This document shows positions 26,123 to 36,214 of a stretch of 64,000 nucleotides of DNA, one piece after another. Numbering within the stretch: the first letter of the stretch is position 1; every line of letters begins with the position of its first letter. The stretch comes from Nocardia araoensis NBRC 100135 (GTDB lineage Bacteria > Actinomycetota > Actinomycetes > Mycobacteriales > Mycobacteriaceae): assembly GCF_000308435.1 (NCBI RefSeq), contig NZ_BAFR01000168.1:19476-83475 (forward strand). Direction: 5' to 3'. Made by a program: the position numbers and the translations under genes. The notes beneath the pieces were generated by a model. The model ran no database searches and was not told the DNA's origin. It worked only from the letters and a program-made list of their open reading frames with translations.

Positions 26123-26399
26123 CGAACCGTTCGGCGCGCAGACGCGCGGTGAACGCGTTCCCGGCAGAGGCTCCGCCTGGCCCACCCGGCCGCCAACCCG
26201 AGGGGCTGGGAACGCGGCGAAAAGGTGCGGATGAATTGCCGAGTGGCGCGCGCCGACGGCAATACCTCGAGTCCGCCCTCTCAGCGCCGGAAACCGTCGG
26301 TGTAACCCAGCGGACGCCGACCGGTAGGCAATGTGGATCACGGTCTCCGCGAACGGATTCGGGTCTGCGCGAGCCGCGCACGGACACTACTGTCGGTGC

Positions 26400-28016
26400 A
26401 TGTCGTCGATCCGCGCCGCCGAGCTCTACGCGGCACTGTCGCTGACCACCGATCTCGCCACCGGGATGCCGTTCGAGAAAGGGCTGGCCACCTGCCTGGT
26501 CGCCACCGACCTGGCCGAGCGGATCGGGCTGCCGGAAGCCGATCGCCGTGCGGTCTTCCATGCCGCACTGCTCGGCGACCTCGGAGGTACCGGCCGCGCC
26601 TCGGAGAACGCGGAGTCGTATGCCGACGACATCGCCTTCCAGCGCGCGTGCCACGTGCTCGATCCGGGCGACTCCGCCGTCTTCACCGAGCAGTTGCGCC
26701 GATTCGGCGGTTGGGCGCCCGCCGCCCAATCGGCGCTGCGCAATCGGTTCGTCGCTCGGCTGCGGGCCGGCGCGCCGCGGGCGCTGCGCTCGTCGAACGA
26801 GGTCGTCCAGGCGCTCGGCTCGCAGCTGGGACTGCCGGAAGCGGCCGTTCGCGCGCTGACCGAGGTGGAGGAACGCTGGGACGGACTGGGCGCGCCGAAC
26901 GGGTTGCGGGGGGAATCCATTTCGCTCGTGGGCCGCATCGTGCACGTGGCCGAACAGGCGGTGCTCGCGCTCGACGCGGTAGGCGAGGATCTGGCGACCG
27001 TCCCTGGCCACGGCGACGCGGATCCGGTGTCCGCGACCGCCTCGCACCGCACGCCACGCTCCGCTCTGCGCACCGTGGCGAGACGGCAAGGCGTCGTTGT
27101 CGACGAGTTGCGGCGCCGAGCCCGCGGGCACCTCGACCCCGAGCTGGTCGCCGTCTGCGACGCCGATGCCCTCCGAGCGGTGCTCGACGTTCCCGACCTG
27201 CTGGCCGCCGTCCTCACAGCGGAGCCAGGGACGCCGGCTACGCTGCCGGCCGCCGAACTCGACCGCCCCGGCTCGGCGCTGGCCATGGTCGTCGACTTGA
27301 AAGGCCGTTACCTGCTGGGGCATTCGGCGCATGTGGCCGGACTGGCCGATGCCGCGGCAGTGCGGATGGGCGTGCCCGCCGACGAAAGGGCGGCGTTGCG
27401 CGCCGCCGCGCTGCTGCACGATCTCGGCCGGGTCGCGGTGTCCAGCGCGGTCTGGGATCGCCGCGGTCCGTTGGGACCGTGGGACTGGAAACGGGTTCGG
27501 CGACAGGGCTATTGGACCGACCGCATCTTGCGCCGCTGCCCCGGGCTTGCGCCGCTGGCCGATCTCGCCGCGGGCCACCGGGAACGACTCGACGGCAGCG
27601 GCTATCCCCGGGGCAAGCGCGACCTCGCACCCGGCACCCGATTACTCGCGGCCGCAGACGTTTTCGCGGCCTGCACCGAAGCGCGGCCCTATCGCCCCGC
27701 CGCCCGGCCCGAGGAGGCCGCCGCCCAGCTGGCAGCCGAGGTCGCCGCGGGCCGCCTGGACGGCGACGCCTGTGCCGCCGTCGTCCGGGCCGGCGCGGAG
27801 CACACCGTCCCCGCCGCCCACGGCCTGTCCGAGACCGAGACCGACATCCTCCGGCTGAGCGCACGCGGCCGCTGCGGCCGCGAGATCGCCGCCGAACTGC
27901 TGATGTCCGAGCGCACCGTCACCCACCATCTGGCCGAAATCCGCGCCAGAACCGGCCACCGCACCCGAGCGGGCGCGGCCGTCTTCGCGATGGCCAACCA
28001 GATCCTCCCCGGCTGA
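26400..28016 (+). CDS. HD-GYP-type phosphohydrolase fused to a LuxR-type DNA-binding domain
   Basis: A 538-residue cytosolic protein. The C-terminal HD-GYP-like domain has LLHDLGRVAVS near residue 337 and HRERLDGSGYPRG near 392, the motifs that in canonical members bind di-iron and hydrolyse cyclic di-GMP. The N-terminal half looks like a decayed copy: HAALLGDLGG near 53 and EERWDGLGAPNG near 156, lacking the catalytic HD and GYP residues. A LuxR/FixJ HTH closes the protein (LSETETDILRLSARG...EIAAELLMSERTVTHHLAEI, residues 477-525). This suggests a transcription regulator that senses or degrades a cyclic nucleotide or another ligand. TACTGT ends six bases before ATG 26400, so probably leaderless. 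Confidence 0.88.
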   Translation: MSSIRAAELYAALSLTTDLATGMPFEKGLATCLVATDLAERIGLPEADRRAVFHAALLGDLGGTGRASENAESYADDIAFQRACHVLDPGDSAVFTEQLRRFGGWAPAAQSALRNRFVARLRAGAPRALRSSNEVVQALGSQLGLPEAAVRALTEVEERWDGLGAPNGLRGESISLVGRIVHVAEQAVLALDAVGEDLATVPGHGDADPVSATASHRTPRSALRTVARRQGVVVDELRRRARGHLDPELVAVCDADALRAVLDVPDLLAAVLTAEPGTPATLPAAELDRPGSALAMVVDLKGRYLLGHSAHVAGLADAAAVRMGVPADERAALRAAALLHDLGRVAVSSAVWDRRGPLGPWDWKRVRRQGYWTDRILRRCPGLAPLADLAAGHRERLDGSGYPRGKRDLAPGTRLLAAADVFAACTEARPYRPAARPEEAAAQLAAEVAAGRLDGDACAAVVRAGAEHTVPAAHGLSETETDILRLSARGRCGREIAAELLMSERTVTHHLAEIRARTGHRTRAGAAVFAMANQILPG

Positions 28017-28226
28017 CTCCCGCACACCCTGACGAGCTGCGCGAAGATGTACCGGACGGTCGAAGCCGCGCCTCACACGGAGGCGCGGGCGGCGGCTAGC
28101 GCATTGTTACGTCTTGTCATTCAAGTGCCACGTGGGTGTCACCGGTAGGCCAGCGAAATCGCCCATCATTCAAAGGGACCCGGCATTGGGGCGATGCCTC
28201 CACCACCACACCATCGGAGGTGCACG

Positions 28227-28304
28227 ATGCACAGTTTGTCGATCGACCGCGGCGCACGGCGGTCAGTTCCGAACGCACTGGGAGCCGGCCATGTTCGTGC
28301 GTGA
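28227..28304 (+). CDS. Possible 25-residue leader peptide overlapping the DUF4254 start
   Basis: ATG 28227 has GGAGG at good spacing and opens a 25-codon frame (MHSLSIDRGARRSVPNALGA...) that ends at 28304, 14 bases inside the next gene. Its ribosome site is stronger than that of the main gene. It may couple translation or be chance. Confidence 0.25.
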   Translation: MHSLSIDRGARRSVPNALGAGHVRA

Positions 28305-28770
28305 CCATCTGCCGCGGCGCGCACACGGCGTCGCACGGCCGCTGCCGGATCAGCGTGAACTGGTCGCCGCCTTCGGCGGGCACCCGAGCGAGTCCGGCGA
28401 AGACCATCCCCTGGTCGGCTGGGCCGCGACACTGGCCGCGCTGCACCGGCAGCGCCATGCCGATCCGCTGGCCGCCGCCGGGATAGATTGCCGCCGTGCC
28501 GAACTGGTGGCCAGGATCGATGCGTGGGCGGTGGACCAACTGCCCCGCAAGCGTGCGACCGACCATCTGCGCAGCGAATCCATCGGCGCCACGGTGGATC
28601 GGATGGCCGCCGCCCACGTCCACGCCAGCCACCTGCTGCACACCGCCGAGAAAGTGTCCGACGCCCGGGTGCACGCCGCCTGGTACCGGCTGGCGCTGCT
28701 GGCCGACGAATGGACCGACCTGATCACCGGCGGCGTGCGCGAAACGGCACGCGTCAGGAGACCGGCCTAG
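28291..28770 (+). CDS. DUF4254-type hypothetical protein
   Basis: A 159-residue, mostly helical, His-rich protein. The run CRRAELVARIDAWAVDQLP then ESIGATVDRMAAAHVHASHLL resembles Nocardia DUF4254 proteins, which share an R..ID.W..... P ...ES.G..VDR pattern. No catalytic assignment is known for the actinobacterial members; in other bacteria DUF4254 proteins occur with glycan synthesis genes. GGGAG six bases before ATG 28291 supports the start. The neighbours (regulator upstream, convergent cbs) do not define a pathway. Confidence 0.6.
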   Translation: MFVRDHLPRRAHGVARPLPDQRELVAAFGGHPSESGEDHPLVGWAATLAALHRQRHADPLAAAGIDCRRAELVARIDAWAVDQLPRKRATDHLRSESIGATVDRMAAAHVHASHLLHTAEKVSDARVHAAWYRLALLADEWTDLITGGVRETARVRRPA

Positions 28771-28793
28771 GCGTCCGGCCGGAAGTCGCCGTA

Positions 28794-28826
28794 ACTCGCC
28801 GCACCGATCCGTGCGGTACGGCGAGT
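28794..28826. terminator. Hairpin between the DUF4254 gene and cbs
   Basis: An 8-bp outer stem (28794-28801 with 28819-28826) with a further CAC/GTG inner pairing, in the short gap between two convergent stop codons. Confidence 0.6.
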
Positions 28827-28857
28827 CGGCTGGATCGCCGCTGGAGAGCGGTCGCGT

Positions 28858-30246
<1,389 letters not shown>

Positions 30247-30349
30247 GGACCCCATAGTTGCAGACGCACTAACTGTGAGTTCGCGCACGCCGTGCGCAGC
30301 GGCCACGGACTACCGGCGAACACGCGCCCGCGGCCTTAGGATCGCTGCC

Positions 30350-30811
30350 ATGAGGCAGCCGAACATCGCCCGCGCCGCAATGCTTCTGGCCGGATCGGCG
30401 GTGGCCCTAGTGGTCGGATCCGGCGCTCCGGCGGAGGCGGCGACCGTCGAATTCCCGCAGGTGCCGACGCTCGCGCGCGGTGGTCTGTGCTGGACCAGCA
30501 TCCGCACCTGGGCCGACACCGGCCCGGAATGGCCGGGGCGCGCCATCCTGAACGTGCGCGCGCTGCCCGTGAGCGGCATCGGCCCTGGCATCTATCCGCT
30601 GGCGCCGCTGTGCGAGGTCCGCACCACCGTGGCGTGGCGCAACGTCACCACCGGCGCGACGGGCAGCTACGACAACATCGTGGTCACCGGCATCTACGGC
30701 AGCATCCAGTACGCGCTGTTCCAGGACACCGGCCCCGGCCTCGTGGAAGTCACCATCACCACCGACGCGGCGAGCATCCCCGCTCGCGGCACGTTCGTGG
30801 TCCCGGGCTGA
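30350..30811 (+). CDS. Secreted protein of unknown function
   Basis: 153 residues with a clear Sec signal peptide (RAAMLLAGSAVALVVGSG) and a signal peptidase site after APAEA near residue 30. The mature part is about 120 residues, has two Cys (GGLCWTS, APLCEV) that could form a disulfide, and alternates beta-strand-like segments (TTVAWRNVTTGATGSYDNIVV), so a small beta-sandwich is likely. I do not recognise the family. TAGGAT ends seven bases before the ATG and there is no ribosome site, so it is probably leaderless. Confidence 0.75.
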   Translation: MRQPNIARAAMLLAGSAVALVVGSGAPAEAATVEFPQVPTLARGGLCWTSIRTWADTGPEWPGRAILNVRALPVSGIGPGIYPLAPLCEVRTTVAWRNVTTGATGSYDNIVVTGIYGSIQYALFQDTGPGLVEVTITTDAASIPARGTFVVPG

Positions 30812-30920
30812 TCCCTGCGGATCGGGACGCGCGCATTCGATCCGCTGAAAGCTCGGGCGCGTGGCCGATGCTCCGATGTTCGCCGCTGGTCGACTCGACG
30901 GATTCTCGTAAAATTCTGGC

Positions 30921-31808
30921 GTGAGCGCACCTCAGTTTCGCTGGCGCGCGGCCGCGCTGACCGGGGCCGCGGCCGTAGTCGCCGGCTCCGGCGCCGGGAC
31001 CGCTTGGTGGGCGACCTACCGCCTGCTCATGGCGCAGGCGGGCGTAGCGCGTGGAGTGATCGGCCGGGACACTTCGAAGCCACCCGAAGCGGACGGTATC
31101 TACACCCCGGGCTGCGCGGAGCCCGAACCGTGGCGTGCGGGCAAGCATGCCGACCTGCATCTGATGATCTTCGGCGACTCCACCGCGGCGGGCCTCGGCT
31201 GCACGGTGGCCGACGAGGTGCCGGGCGTGCGCCTGGCCCGAGGACTCGCCGAGGCGACCGGGCAGCGGATCCGCCTGAGCACCAAGGCGATCCCCGGCGC
31301 CACGTCCAAGGGCCTGGCCGGTCAGGTGGACGCGATGTTCGTCGCGGGTCCGCCGCCGGATGCCGCGGTCATCCTCATCGGCGCCAACGACGTCACCAAG
31401 AAGCATTCGATCCGCGCCTCCGCGCGCAGGCTCGCCGCTGCGGTTGCCCGGTTGCGCCGTGCCGACGCGGTGGTGGTGGTCGGCACCTGCCCGGATCTCG
31501 GCATGGTCGCGGCCATTCCCCAGCCGCTGCGCACCGTCGTGCAGAACTGGAGCGTGCGGCTGGCCAAGGCGCAACACGTGGCGACGACGGTCGCGGGCGG
31601 GCAGCCGGTGCGCATGGGTTACCTGCTCGCCCCGGAGTTCCGCGCCGCGCCGGAGTTGCTGTTCGCCGCCGACGGTTTCCATCCGTCGGCCGCGGGCTAC
31701 GAACTGGCCGCCGCGCAATTGCTCCCGGTGCTGCTGGAGGCACTGGGTGGGACAGGCGCTTTCGGTACTCCGCGACGAGACGTAGATTCGGTACGAACGC
31801 GCGAGTAA
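30921..31808 (+). CDS. SGNH/GDSL-type esterase (Rv1075c-like)
   Basis: A 295-residue exported or membrane-anchored hydrolase. A hydrophobic N-terminal segment (AALTGAAAVVAGSGAGTAWW) serves as signal anchor. SGNH blocks: FGDSTAAGLG near residue 84 with the nucleophile Ser, the oxyanion Gly region around GATSKG, GANDVTKKH with Asn near 156, and ADGFHPSAAGY near 251 with the Asp-His pair. The M. tuberculosis relative is a reported esterase of the same length and position. The GTG start has TAAAAT six bases upstream, so probably leaderless. Substrate in vivo unknown; cell-envelope lipids or acetylated sugars are plausible. Confidence 0.92.
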   Translation: MSAPQFRWRAAALTGAAAVVAGSGAGTAWWATYRLLMAQAGVARGVIGRDTSKPPEADGIYTPGCAEPEPWRAGKHADLHLMIFGDSTAAGLGCTVADEVPGVRLARGLAEATGQRIRLSTKAIPGATSKGLAGQVDAMFVAGPPPDAAVILIGANDVTKKHSIRASARRLAAAVARLRRADAVVVVGTCPDLGMVAAIPQPLRTVVQNWSVRLAKAQHVATTVAGGQPVRMGYLLAPEFRAAPELLFAADGFHPSAAGYELAAAQLLPVLLEALGGTGAFGTPRRDVDSVRTRE

Positions 31809-31849
31809 CAACTCCGGTTCGACACAACCGTCCGACCCAAGGAGTCCTC

Positions 31850-33070
31850 ATGCCTGAGGCCGTCATCGTTTCGACCGCACGCTCCCCGATCGGCCGGGCC
31901 CGCAAGGGTTCGCTGGTCGACCTGCGGCCCGACGATCTGACCACGCAGATTGTGCGGGCAGCGCTCGACAAGGTGCCTGCCCTGGACCCCGCTCAGATCG
32001 ACGACCTGATCCTGGGCTGCGGCTCGCCGGGCGGTGAGCAGGGCTTCAACATCGCCCGTGTCGTCGCCGTGCAGCTCGGTTACGACTTCGTGCCCGGTAC
32101 GACGGTGCACCGGTACTGCGCGTCGTCGCTGCAGTCCACCCGGATGGCCTTCCACGCGATCAAGGCCGGTGAGGGCGATGTGTTCATCTCCGCGGGTGTG
32201 GAGACGGTGTCGCGGTATGTGAACGGCTCGGCCGACAGCTGGCCGAACACACAGAACCCGCTGTTCGCCGAGGCGCAGCAGCGCACCGCGAAGACCGCCG
32301 AGGGCGGCGCGGGCATCTGGCACGATCCGCGCGAGGACGGCCTGATCCCCGATGTCTACATCGCGATGGGGCAGACCGCCGAGAACGTGGCCACCTCCAC
32401 CGGCATCACCCGCGAGGACCAGGACCGCTGGGGCGTGCGCTCGCAGAACCGCGCCGAAGAAGCGATCAAGAACGGTTTCTTCGAGCGGGAGATCACCCCG
32501 GTGACGCTGCCGGACGGCACCGTGGTCAGCAAGGACGACGGCCCGCGCGCCGGGGTCACCTACGAGGCGGTCTCGGCGCTGAAGCCGGTGTTCCGCCCGG
32601 ACGGCACCGTCACCGCGGGCAACTGCTGTCCGCTCAACGACGGCGCCGCCGCTTTGGTGATCATGAGCGACACCAAGGCCAAGGAACTTGGTTTGACGCC
32701 GCTGGCGCGGATCGTGTCCACCGGCGTGTCCGGCCTGTCGCCGGAAATCATGGGCCTGGGCCCGATCGAGGCGTGCAAGCGGGCGCTGGCGCTGGCGGGC
32801 AAGACCATCGACGACATCGATCTCGTCGAGATCAACGAGGCGTTCGCGGTGCAGGTGCTCGGCTCGGCCAGGGAGCTGAAGATCGATGAGGACAAGCTGA
32901 ACGTCTCCGGCGGCGCGATCGCGCTCGGCCACCCGTTCGGCATGACCGGCGCCCGGATCACCACCACGCTGATCAACAACCTGCAGACCCACGACAAGCA
33001 GTTCGGTCTGGAGACCATGTGCGTCGGCGGCGGCCAGGGCATGGCGATGGTCATCGAGCGTTTGAGCTGA
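31850..33070 (+). CDS. fadA: Acetyl-CoA acyltransferase (thiolase)
   Basis: Thiolytic cleavage of 3-ketoacyl-CoA, or the reverse condensation. The 406-residue protein has all thiolase catalytic elements: nucleophilic Cys in HRYCASSLQS near residue 92, NEAFAVQVLG, GGAIALGHPFGMTGAR with the His near 363, and the second Cys in TMCVGGGQGMAM near the C-terminus. Position matches FadA3 (Rv1074c). AAGGAG at 31839-31844 sets the ATG at 31850. It follows the SGNH gene by 41 bases but has its own strong ribosome site. Confidence 0.95.
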   Translation: MPEAVIVSTARSPIGRARKGSLVDLRPDDLTTQIVRAALDKVPALDPAQIDDLILGCGSPGGEQGFNIARVVAVQLGYDFVPGTTVHRYCASSLQSTRMAFHAIKAGEGDVFISAGVETVSRYVNGSADSWPNTQNPLFAEAQQRTAKTAEGGAGIWHDPREDGLIPDVYIAMGQTAENVATSTGITREDQDRWGVRSQNRAEEAIKNGFFEREITPVTLPDGTVVSKDDGPRAGVTYEAVSALKPVFRPDGTVTAGNCCPLNDGAAALVIMSDTKAKELGLTPLARIVSTGVSGLSPEIMGLGPIEACKRALALAGKTIDDIDLVEINEAFAVQVLGSARELKIDEDKLNVSGGAIALGHPFGMTGARITTTLINNLQTHDKQFGLETMCVGGGQGMAMVIERLS

Positions 33071-33078
33071 CCCGCAGA

Positions 33079-33118
33079 CGAAAGGGCGGTCGCCGGATAT
33101 CCGGCGACCGCCCTTTCG
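33079..33118. terminator. Perfect 40-base palindromic terminator
   Basis: A 40-base perfect inverted repeat without loop bases outside the centre, starting CGAAAGGGCGGTCGCC and ending CTTTCG, between the convergent thiolase and BI-1 genes. The A/T ends give short U-tracts in both directions, so it can serve both genes. Confidence 0.9.
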
Positions 33119-33126
33119 CGTATCGA

Positions 33127-33990
33127 CTAGTCGTTCTGGAAATAGCTCAGCAGCCGCAGGATCTCCACGTACAGCCAGACCAGGGTGACGGTGAGGCCGA
33201 GGGCGACGCCCCAGGCCGCCCGCTCAGGAGCCTGCGCGCGGATCAGCTGATCGGCGGCGTCGAAGTCGAGCAGGAAGCTGAACGCGGCGATGGCGATGAC
33301 CACCAGGCTGAACACGATGGCGAGCGGTCCGCCGTCGCGCAGGCCGAGGCCGCCGTCGATGAAGAAGCTCGCGACCAGGTTGCCCAGCATCAGCACCAGG
33401 ATGCCGATCATGGCGCCGACGATGATCCTGGTGAATCGCGGCGTCACGCGGATGGCGCCGGTCTTGTAGACCACCAGCATGCCCGCGAAGACACCGAAGG
33501 TGCCGAGCACCGCCTGTCCGATCAGCGCGCTACCGCCGACCCCGCCGAACTCGATATTGGTGAACATGAACGACAGCGCGCCGAGGAAGAGGCCCTCGGC
33601 GACGGCGTAGGACAACACGATCGCGGGGTTGTCCATCTTGTTCGCGAAGGTCGCGATCAGCACGAGTACCAGGCCGACCAGGCCGCCGCCGATCACGAAC
33701 AGCGGGGCGAGCGAGGTGTTCGCGTTGGTGAGGCCGTAGGAGATGATCGCCGACAGGGCGAGCACCGCGAGGGTGATGCCCGTCTTCGTCACCACGTCGT
33801 CGATGGTCATCGAGCGCGTGGTGGGGGGAGCCTGCTGGTAGGGCTGGGGGTACTGGCCGTACTGCTGCGGGTGCTGGCCGTACTGGTTGCCGAACTGGCC
33901 CGCGGAGGTCACGCCGGAACCGAAGCTGGCGTATCCACCGCCCTCCTGCCTTGGCAGGTTCCTGAAAACCGGATTGCTCGTGGTACGCAT
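33127..33990 (-). CDS. Bax inhibitor-1/YccA family membrane protein
   Basis: A 287-residue protein with a Gln/Tyr/Pro-rich cytosolic N-terminus (repeats like QYGQHPQQYGQYPQPY, residues 35-52) and seven predicted transmembrane helices. The late segment IVVIAIAAFSFLLDFDAADQLI carries the paired Asp that forms the pH-sensing di-aspartyl switch in BI-1 proteins. Family members are calcium-leak or stress-related channels; the bacterial role is unclear. Position corresponds to Rv1072 from memory. Confidence 0.9.
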   Translation of the reverse strand: MRTTSNPVFRNLPRQEGGGYASFGSGVTSAGQFGNQYGQHPQQYGQYPQPYQQAPPTTRSMTIDDVVTKTGITLAVLALSAIISYGLTNANTSLAPLFVIGGGLVGLVLVLIATFANKMDNPAIVLSYAVAEGLFLGALSFMFTNIEFGGVGGSALIGQAVLGTFGVFAGMLVVYKTGAIRVTPRFTRIIVGAMIGILVLMLGNLVASFFIDGGLGLRDGGPLAIVFSLVVIAIAAFSFLLDFDAADQLIRAQAPERAAWGVALGLTVTLVWLYVEILRLLSYFQND

Positions 33991-34124
33991 GTGAACGGCG
34001 TCCCTTTCTGGAGTCGTTGCCGCTGTTCATCGAGTTGGTTCACTCGATATCCAACTGCCATGTCCAACGTTTGTCATCCGTCGCGAGTTCCCGGGGAGTC
34101 GCGGAGAGCCGGACAATTCGGACT

Positions 34125-35276
34125 CTACCGTTGCCGCGGATCGTGCAGGCCACGCACCGACCGAGTCACGGTGAATTTCCGGTTGCGGCCCATCACCTCG
34201 GTCCGGCCCACCATCCGTTCGACCACGGCGCGATAGTTCAGATGCGAGTTGTACACCGTCCACAACTCTCCGCCGGGACGCAGCACCCGCCCGGTCTCGG
34301 CGAACATCTTGATGGCCGATCCGGTGTGCACGGCAGCGCCGATATGGAACGGCGGATTGCACAGCACCAGGTCGGCGCTGTTGTCCGCCGCCGAGGACAT
34401 GGCGTCGTCGCGCACCACGCACACCCGATCGGCGACTCCGTTCGCCTCGGTGGTGGCGCGCGCCGATGCGACCGCGGCGGCGGATTGATCGGTGGCGATC
34501 ACTTTGATGCCCGGCCGCGCCGTGGCCAGCGCGACGGCCAGGATGCCGGTGCCGCAGCCGAGATCGATCGCGTCGCGCGCGTCCGGCTTCATCAGTTTCA
34601 GATGCTCGAGCAGGAACCTGGTGCCGATGTCCAGACGGGCTCCGGAGAAGGCCGCGCCGTGCGCGACCACGTCGAAACCGAGTTCGTCCAGCCGATCGCG
34701 CACCGGGAACGGCCGCCCGGCGACGGGTTTGGGTCCGGCCACGAGCAGGGTCCGCGACTTCTGCCTGCCGCGGCTGGCCCGAACCTCGGAAAAGGATTGC
34801 GCCAGAACGTCGTTCATCGACTTGGTCAGATACTTGTCCCGCCCGCCCGCGAACACCTCGACGGCCGGATCCGCGTACCGCGCGATGGCGTCGGCCACTT
34901 CGGCCAGCCCGGCCAGCATCCGGGGCAGGCGAAGCAGGACCACCCTGGCATCACGCAGCAACCCGGGGCCGAGCGGGTGCGCCGTGTAGCGATCCGACAG
35001 GCCCGCCGCGCGGGCGTTGTTGGCGAGAGCGAGCTCGCCGGTGAGCAGGTCCTGATGCACCCGGACGTCGCGCAGATCGTGCCCCGCGATGGCGCCGAGA
35101 GTCAGCGCGCCATAGGCGTCGCCAATGATGGCTACTTTCCCGCTATCCACAGTCGCGAGGGCGTCGGCCGCGACGTCGAGGATCAGCCGATCGGCAGCGT
35201 CCACGGCGTAGAGGTTCAGCGCCTCCACGTCCGGATACCGCCGCAACCGGCTCAGTACGTCCTCGACATTTCCCAC
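34125..35276 (-). CDS. RlmG/RsmC-type rRNA guanine-N2 methyltransferase-like protein
   Basis: A 383-residue cytosolic protein with two Rossmann-like halves: a degenerate N-terminal domain (about 40-190) and a C-terminal SAM-dependent domain with IDLGCGTGILAVALA near 238 and the catalytic NPPFHIG near 310. This two-domain layout is that of RsmC/RlmG enzymes that methylate G in rRNA. The SIMKMF-like run SAIKMFAETGRVLRPGGELW also fits. Which rRNA base is modified cannot be said. GTG 35276 is used as start. Confidence 0.85.
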   Translation of the reverse strand: MGNVEDVLSRLRRYPDVEALNLYAVDAADRLILDVAADALATVDSGKVAIIGDAYGALTLGAIAGHDLRDVRVHQDLLTGELALANNARAAGLSDRYTAHPLGPGLLRDARVVLLRLPRMLAGLAEVADAIARYADPAVEVFAGGRDKYLTKSMNDVLAQSFSEVRASRGRQKSRTLLVAGPKPVAGRPFPVRDRLDELGFDVVAHGAAFSGARLDIGTRFLLEHLKLMKPDARDAIDLGCGTGILAVALATARPGIKVIATDQSAAAVASARATTEANGVADRVCVVRDDAMSSAADNSADLVLCNPPFHIGAAVHTGSAIKMFAETGRVLRPGGELWTVYNSHLNYRAVVERMVGRTEVMGRNRKFTVTRSVRGLHDPRQR

Positions 35277-35585
35277 ACCTCAAGTGTGCTAGATCGTTGC
35301 CCAATGGTCGCGCCCACCCCGCCGTATCGATCTCGGCAGCTTCCGCTCGCGCGCTGAACTCCATCGTGACAAGCGCTTTCGCGGACACTTCGGGCAGCGA
35401 CCCTGGACAACACCCGATCGCCGTCGAAGACGTTGCAATACAGCGGACTACGGCATCCCTACGGCCGCCGACTCGCTCGGAACTCCGAAGGGCGATGCAC
35501 GCACCTCGCCACCGGCCGATGGCGAATGCCCCGCAACGCCCTCCGGTTACGCCGTCCCAGGCCTTCGGCTGAGTAGCATCGGGCC
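35277..35585. other. Intergenic stretch upstream of the lipoprotein gene
   Basis: About 310 bases with no gene that I can support. A TAGCAT box at 35574-35579, six bases before the lipoprotein ATG, is the likely -10 of that gene. A small CAAGTGTG-like inverted arrangement near 35275-35290 sits at the methyltransferase start. I see no operator palindrome or repeat otherwise. Confidence 0.4.
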
Positions 35586-36161
35586 ATGCGCAACAGGATG
35601 GTGCTCATGGTCGCGGTCGCGGCGGCACTGCTGGCGGGGTGCGGTGACAGCGAGTCGGCGCCGGGTCTCCCGGCCGCGTCGAACACCGCTACGCCGGCCG
35701 AGGTAGCGCAGGCCCCTACCCCCGGGGACACCGCACCGAAGCAGGGCAAGCCCTCCGGCGATGCCGCGCTCACGGTGACCGACGTCCGCCTGGGCGGTCA
35801 GCCCGGCTTCGATCGCGTGGTCTACGAACTCGGCGGGACCGGCACGCCCGGCTGGATAGTCCGGTACACCGACCGCGCGACGCAGGACGCCAGCGGCAAT
35901 CCCGTGGACGTGGCGGGCCGGTCGATCCTGGAAGTGCGCATCCTGGGCTCCGCTTACCCGTTCGACAGTGGCGTGACCCCGTACGAGGGCCCGGACCCCG
36001 TCGTCGATCCCGCGGTCCCCGGCATCGCGGGCGTCTACCGGACGACCGTGTTCGAGGGCGTGACGCAGTCGTTCATCGGCGTGCGGGCCGACCGGCCCGC
36101 CTTCACCGTCACCACGCTGTCCAACCCGACCCGGCTGGTGGTCGACGTCACGACTTCCTAG
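35586..36161 (+). CDS. Lipoprotein with AMIN-like domain
   Basis: 191 residues. The N-terminus is a lipoprotein signal with lipobox LLAGC (Cys near residue 19), followed by a Pro/Ala-rich linker and a beta-rich domain containing VTDVRLGGQPGFDRVVYEL and FTVTTLSNPTRLVVDV, the pattern of the actinobacterial AMIN-like domain. AMIN domains bind cell-wall material and localise envelope proteins. TAGCAT ends six bases before the ATG, so probably leaderless. It begins a run of three envelope genes in the same direction. Confidence 0.85.
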   Translation: MRNRMVLMVAVAAALLAGCGDSESAPGLPAASNTATPAEVAQAPTPGDTAPKQGKPSGDAALTVTDVRLGGQPGFDRVVYELGGTGTPGWIVRYTDRATQDASGNPVDVAGRSILEVRILGSAYPFDSGVTPYEGPDPVVDPAVPGIAGVYRTTVFEGVTQSFIGVRADRPAFTVTTLSNPTRLVVDVTTS

Positions 36162-36214
36162 ATACCGGTACCGCCAACGGGTATCCCGGGCAGCGGCGGC
36201 TAGACTCGGTACTC

